DNA of 64,000 nucleotides from Podaxis mareebaensis (Eukaryota; Basidiomycota; Agaricomycetes; Agaricales; Agaricaceae), in assembly GCA_018524725.1 (NCBI GenBank), contig JAEUWP010000360.1, forward strand, positions 496,001-560,000. The letters run 5' to 3'. Shown here one piece after another: positions 62,803 through 64,000 of this stretch. The number at the start of each line of letters is the position of its first letter. Positions within the stretch are counted from its first letter, which is position 1. The position numbers were made by a program, and so were the translations under genes. Below the pieces are notes generated by a model, which saw only the letters and a list, made by a program, of their open reading frames with translations, did no database searches and had not been told where the DNA came from.

Positions 62803-64000
62803 TGTATCAGTAAATGAATCTGTTGTAGTTGTAATAATTTCTGAGCAGTGGACATCATGGATAACTTTTTGGGTATTCAGGGGCTTATTATCTGCCTATA
62901 CTCTGACTTGCAAAAATTCTCTACCTGGAGCAAGGATATGGGTTTTATGGGCAAGTGTCAAGAGTCCTGCAGCAGGTGAAATATTCCTTTGCCTGGCAGA
63001 GCAAGGATTTCTACACCCCATGTTATGACTGCACAAGCACTGATATTCACCTGAGTTAGCCTGATTGGATTGTATTTTCTCTGCTATTTATGACCACCTG
63101 CTTTGTCCAATGATTTTCTACTTTGTTCATTTATTTCTATTATTATTGTTTTATCTGCTCTATCCAACCAATTTCTGACTCTGTTGTGATCATGCTCTAT
63201 ATTTAGTATGCATACCTTACTCATCACTCTGTTTGCTAACTCATTTCCCATGCTACTGTTATAGTAGGGCTGTCCTGGTCCTAAGCTGGCCCAGTATGTA
63301 CAGACTGTATCAAAGGAGACTCCTTATGCACTAATGGATAAGTTATTTTCAAAGTATTAGCCTTATATAATGAGAGCAATACTCTGACAACAATTGTCTT
63401 TTGCATGACAATAGTCTTATTTTTCCCTTGCAGACTTTGTGTATTTCTATTCCTGTATGCTCCACCTTTATGCACTTTTATGCCTTATGCATTCCTCTGT
63501 CATGTTTTATGCCTTTCTGCTGCATCTGATCCCTTTTCTATTCTAGGTAGCTTTAGTTGTATAAATAGTGAACTTGGATGTCATAGATAGACAAGCTCAA
63601 TCTTAATGTTGTGTTACTCATAACCTTGTGTTACCTCTAGAAGAGCACCATTAAATGTTTACATCTCTTTGCCCTTGTAATGAGTCTCCCTTATCATTGG
63701 TATCTCTTAAACATTTGATCTATAGAGAAAGCAATCATATGCAAGTTTGCTACTTAGAGACAATGTGAATTACCACCTGGGGTTAAACCACTGAGAATAG
63801 AGTCAATGGAGTAGGCCCTTTAGACCTGTACAGGACAAGGCTCACCTACTCACCCTCAATACAAAGATAGGCTCTGGCTTAGATGCTGCTCAGTCAAAGA
63901 AGAACCTTGTAACAGTTCAACAACTTTACCATACTCAGGAACTTTATTGTCAAATTGAGAAAATACAAGATCAACTTTGAGATCTCTAATTAGAAGAACT
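62803..64000. other. CpG-free, A+T-rich block, probably decayed transposon-derived sequence
   Basis: From 62606 to 64000 there is not one CG dinucleotide, while lines elsewhere in the window carry several per 60 bases. TG and CA are abundant, as expected from C-to-T change at methylated CpG. CA is retained, so this is not the CpA-targeted RIP of Neurospora. No intact gene is seen. Near the right edge (about 63862-63990) a plus frame reads like eroded coding sequence (DAAQSKKNLVTVQQLYHTQ) and then meets a TGA, possibly from CGA, and a TAA. The element type cannot be named. Confidence 0.6.

Noticed and set aside
62708..63028. 106-residue open frame in the CpG-free block
   Set aside because: It overlaps the last SPC25 exon in another frame and has no protein-like conservation.

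Overview
The window reads as an intron-rich nuclear segment of a filamentous basidiomycete, most likely an Agaricomycete. Genes are split by many small introns (mostly about 45-60 nt, GT...AG), intergenic gaps are often only 100-400 bp, and the protein set is fungal: a BNI4-like septum protein, a SUR7/PalI protein, a DBF2/Sid2 kinase, DOT1, PRP16, mL38 and F-box paralogues. The sequence alone does not fix the genus or species. Exon chains were assembled by eye; those marked as summing to a multiple of three are the most secure.

Layout. 1-887 (-): 5' part of a DNMT2-type tRNA cytosine methyltransferase, cut by the window edge. 1119-4532 (+): PHD-finger protein. 5140-7282 or 7417 (+): unknown gene. 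7.4-12.2 kb: gene-poor. 12247-13276 (+): FYVE protein. 13.3-18.1 kb: gene-poor. 18089-19761 (+): mitochondrial ribosomal protein mL38. 19.8-22.9 kb: gene-poor. From 22.9 kb the segment is dense: PRP16 helicase (+), Sel1-repeat protein (+), two tandem F-box paralogues (-), DOT1 (-), FAD oxidoreductase (+), BNI4-like (+), SUR7/PalI (+), ArfGAP (+), leukotriene-A4-hydrolase-like aminopeptidase (-), two tandem UNC93-like transporters (-), YOP1 (-), OST5/TMEM258 (+), RPA12 (-), an unknown single-exon gene (+), DBF2/Sid2 kinase (-) and SPC25 (+). The last 1.4 kb is A+T-richer and contains no CpG at all.

How the genes relate. Most are housekeeping genes from different pathways: splicing, Pol I transcription, mitochondrial translation, ER shaping and N-glycosylation, vesicle traffic and chromatin marking. 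Two divergent pairs join functionally related genes through short shared promoters. YOP1/OST5 encode two ER membrane proteins 130 bp apart. DBF2/SPC25 encode a mitotic-exit or septation kinase and a kinetochore subunit 189 bp apart, with ACGCG cell-cycle-type cores between them. Two tandem duplications (double-F-box genes and UNC93-like transporters) are the accessory part.

The most striking signal is the abrupt, complete loss of CpG from about 62606 to the right edge. It begins inside SPC25 and includes its last intron and last exon. It looks like methylation-driven CpG decay spreading from a silenced, probably transposon-derived region into a still intact gene.
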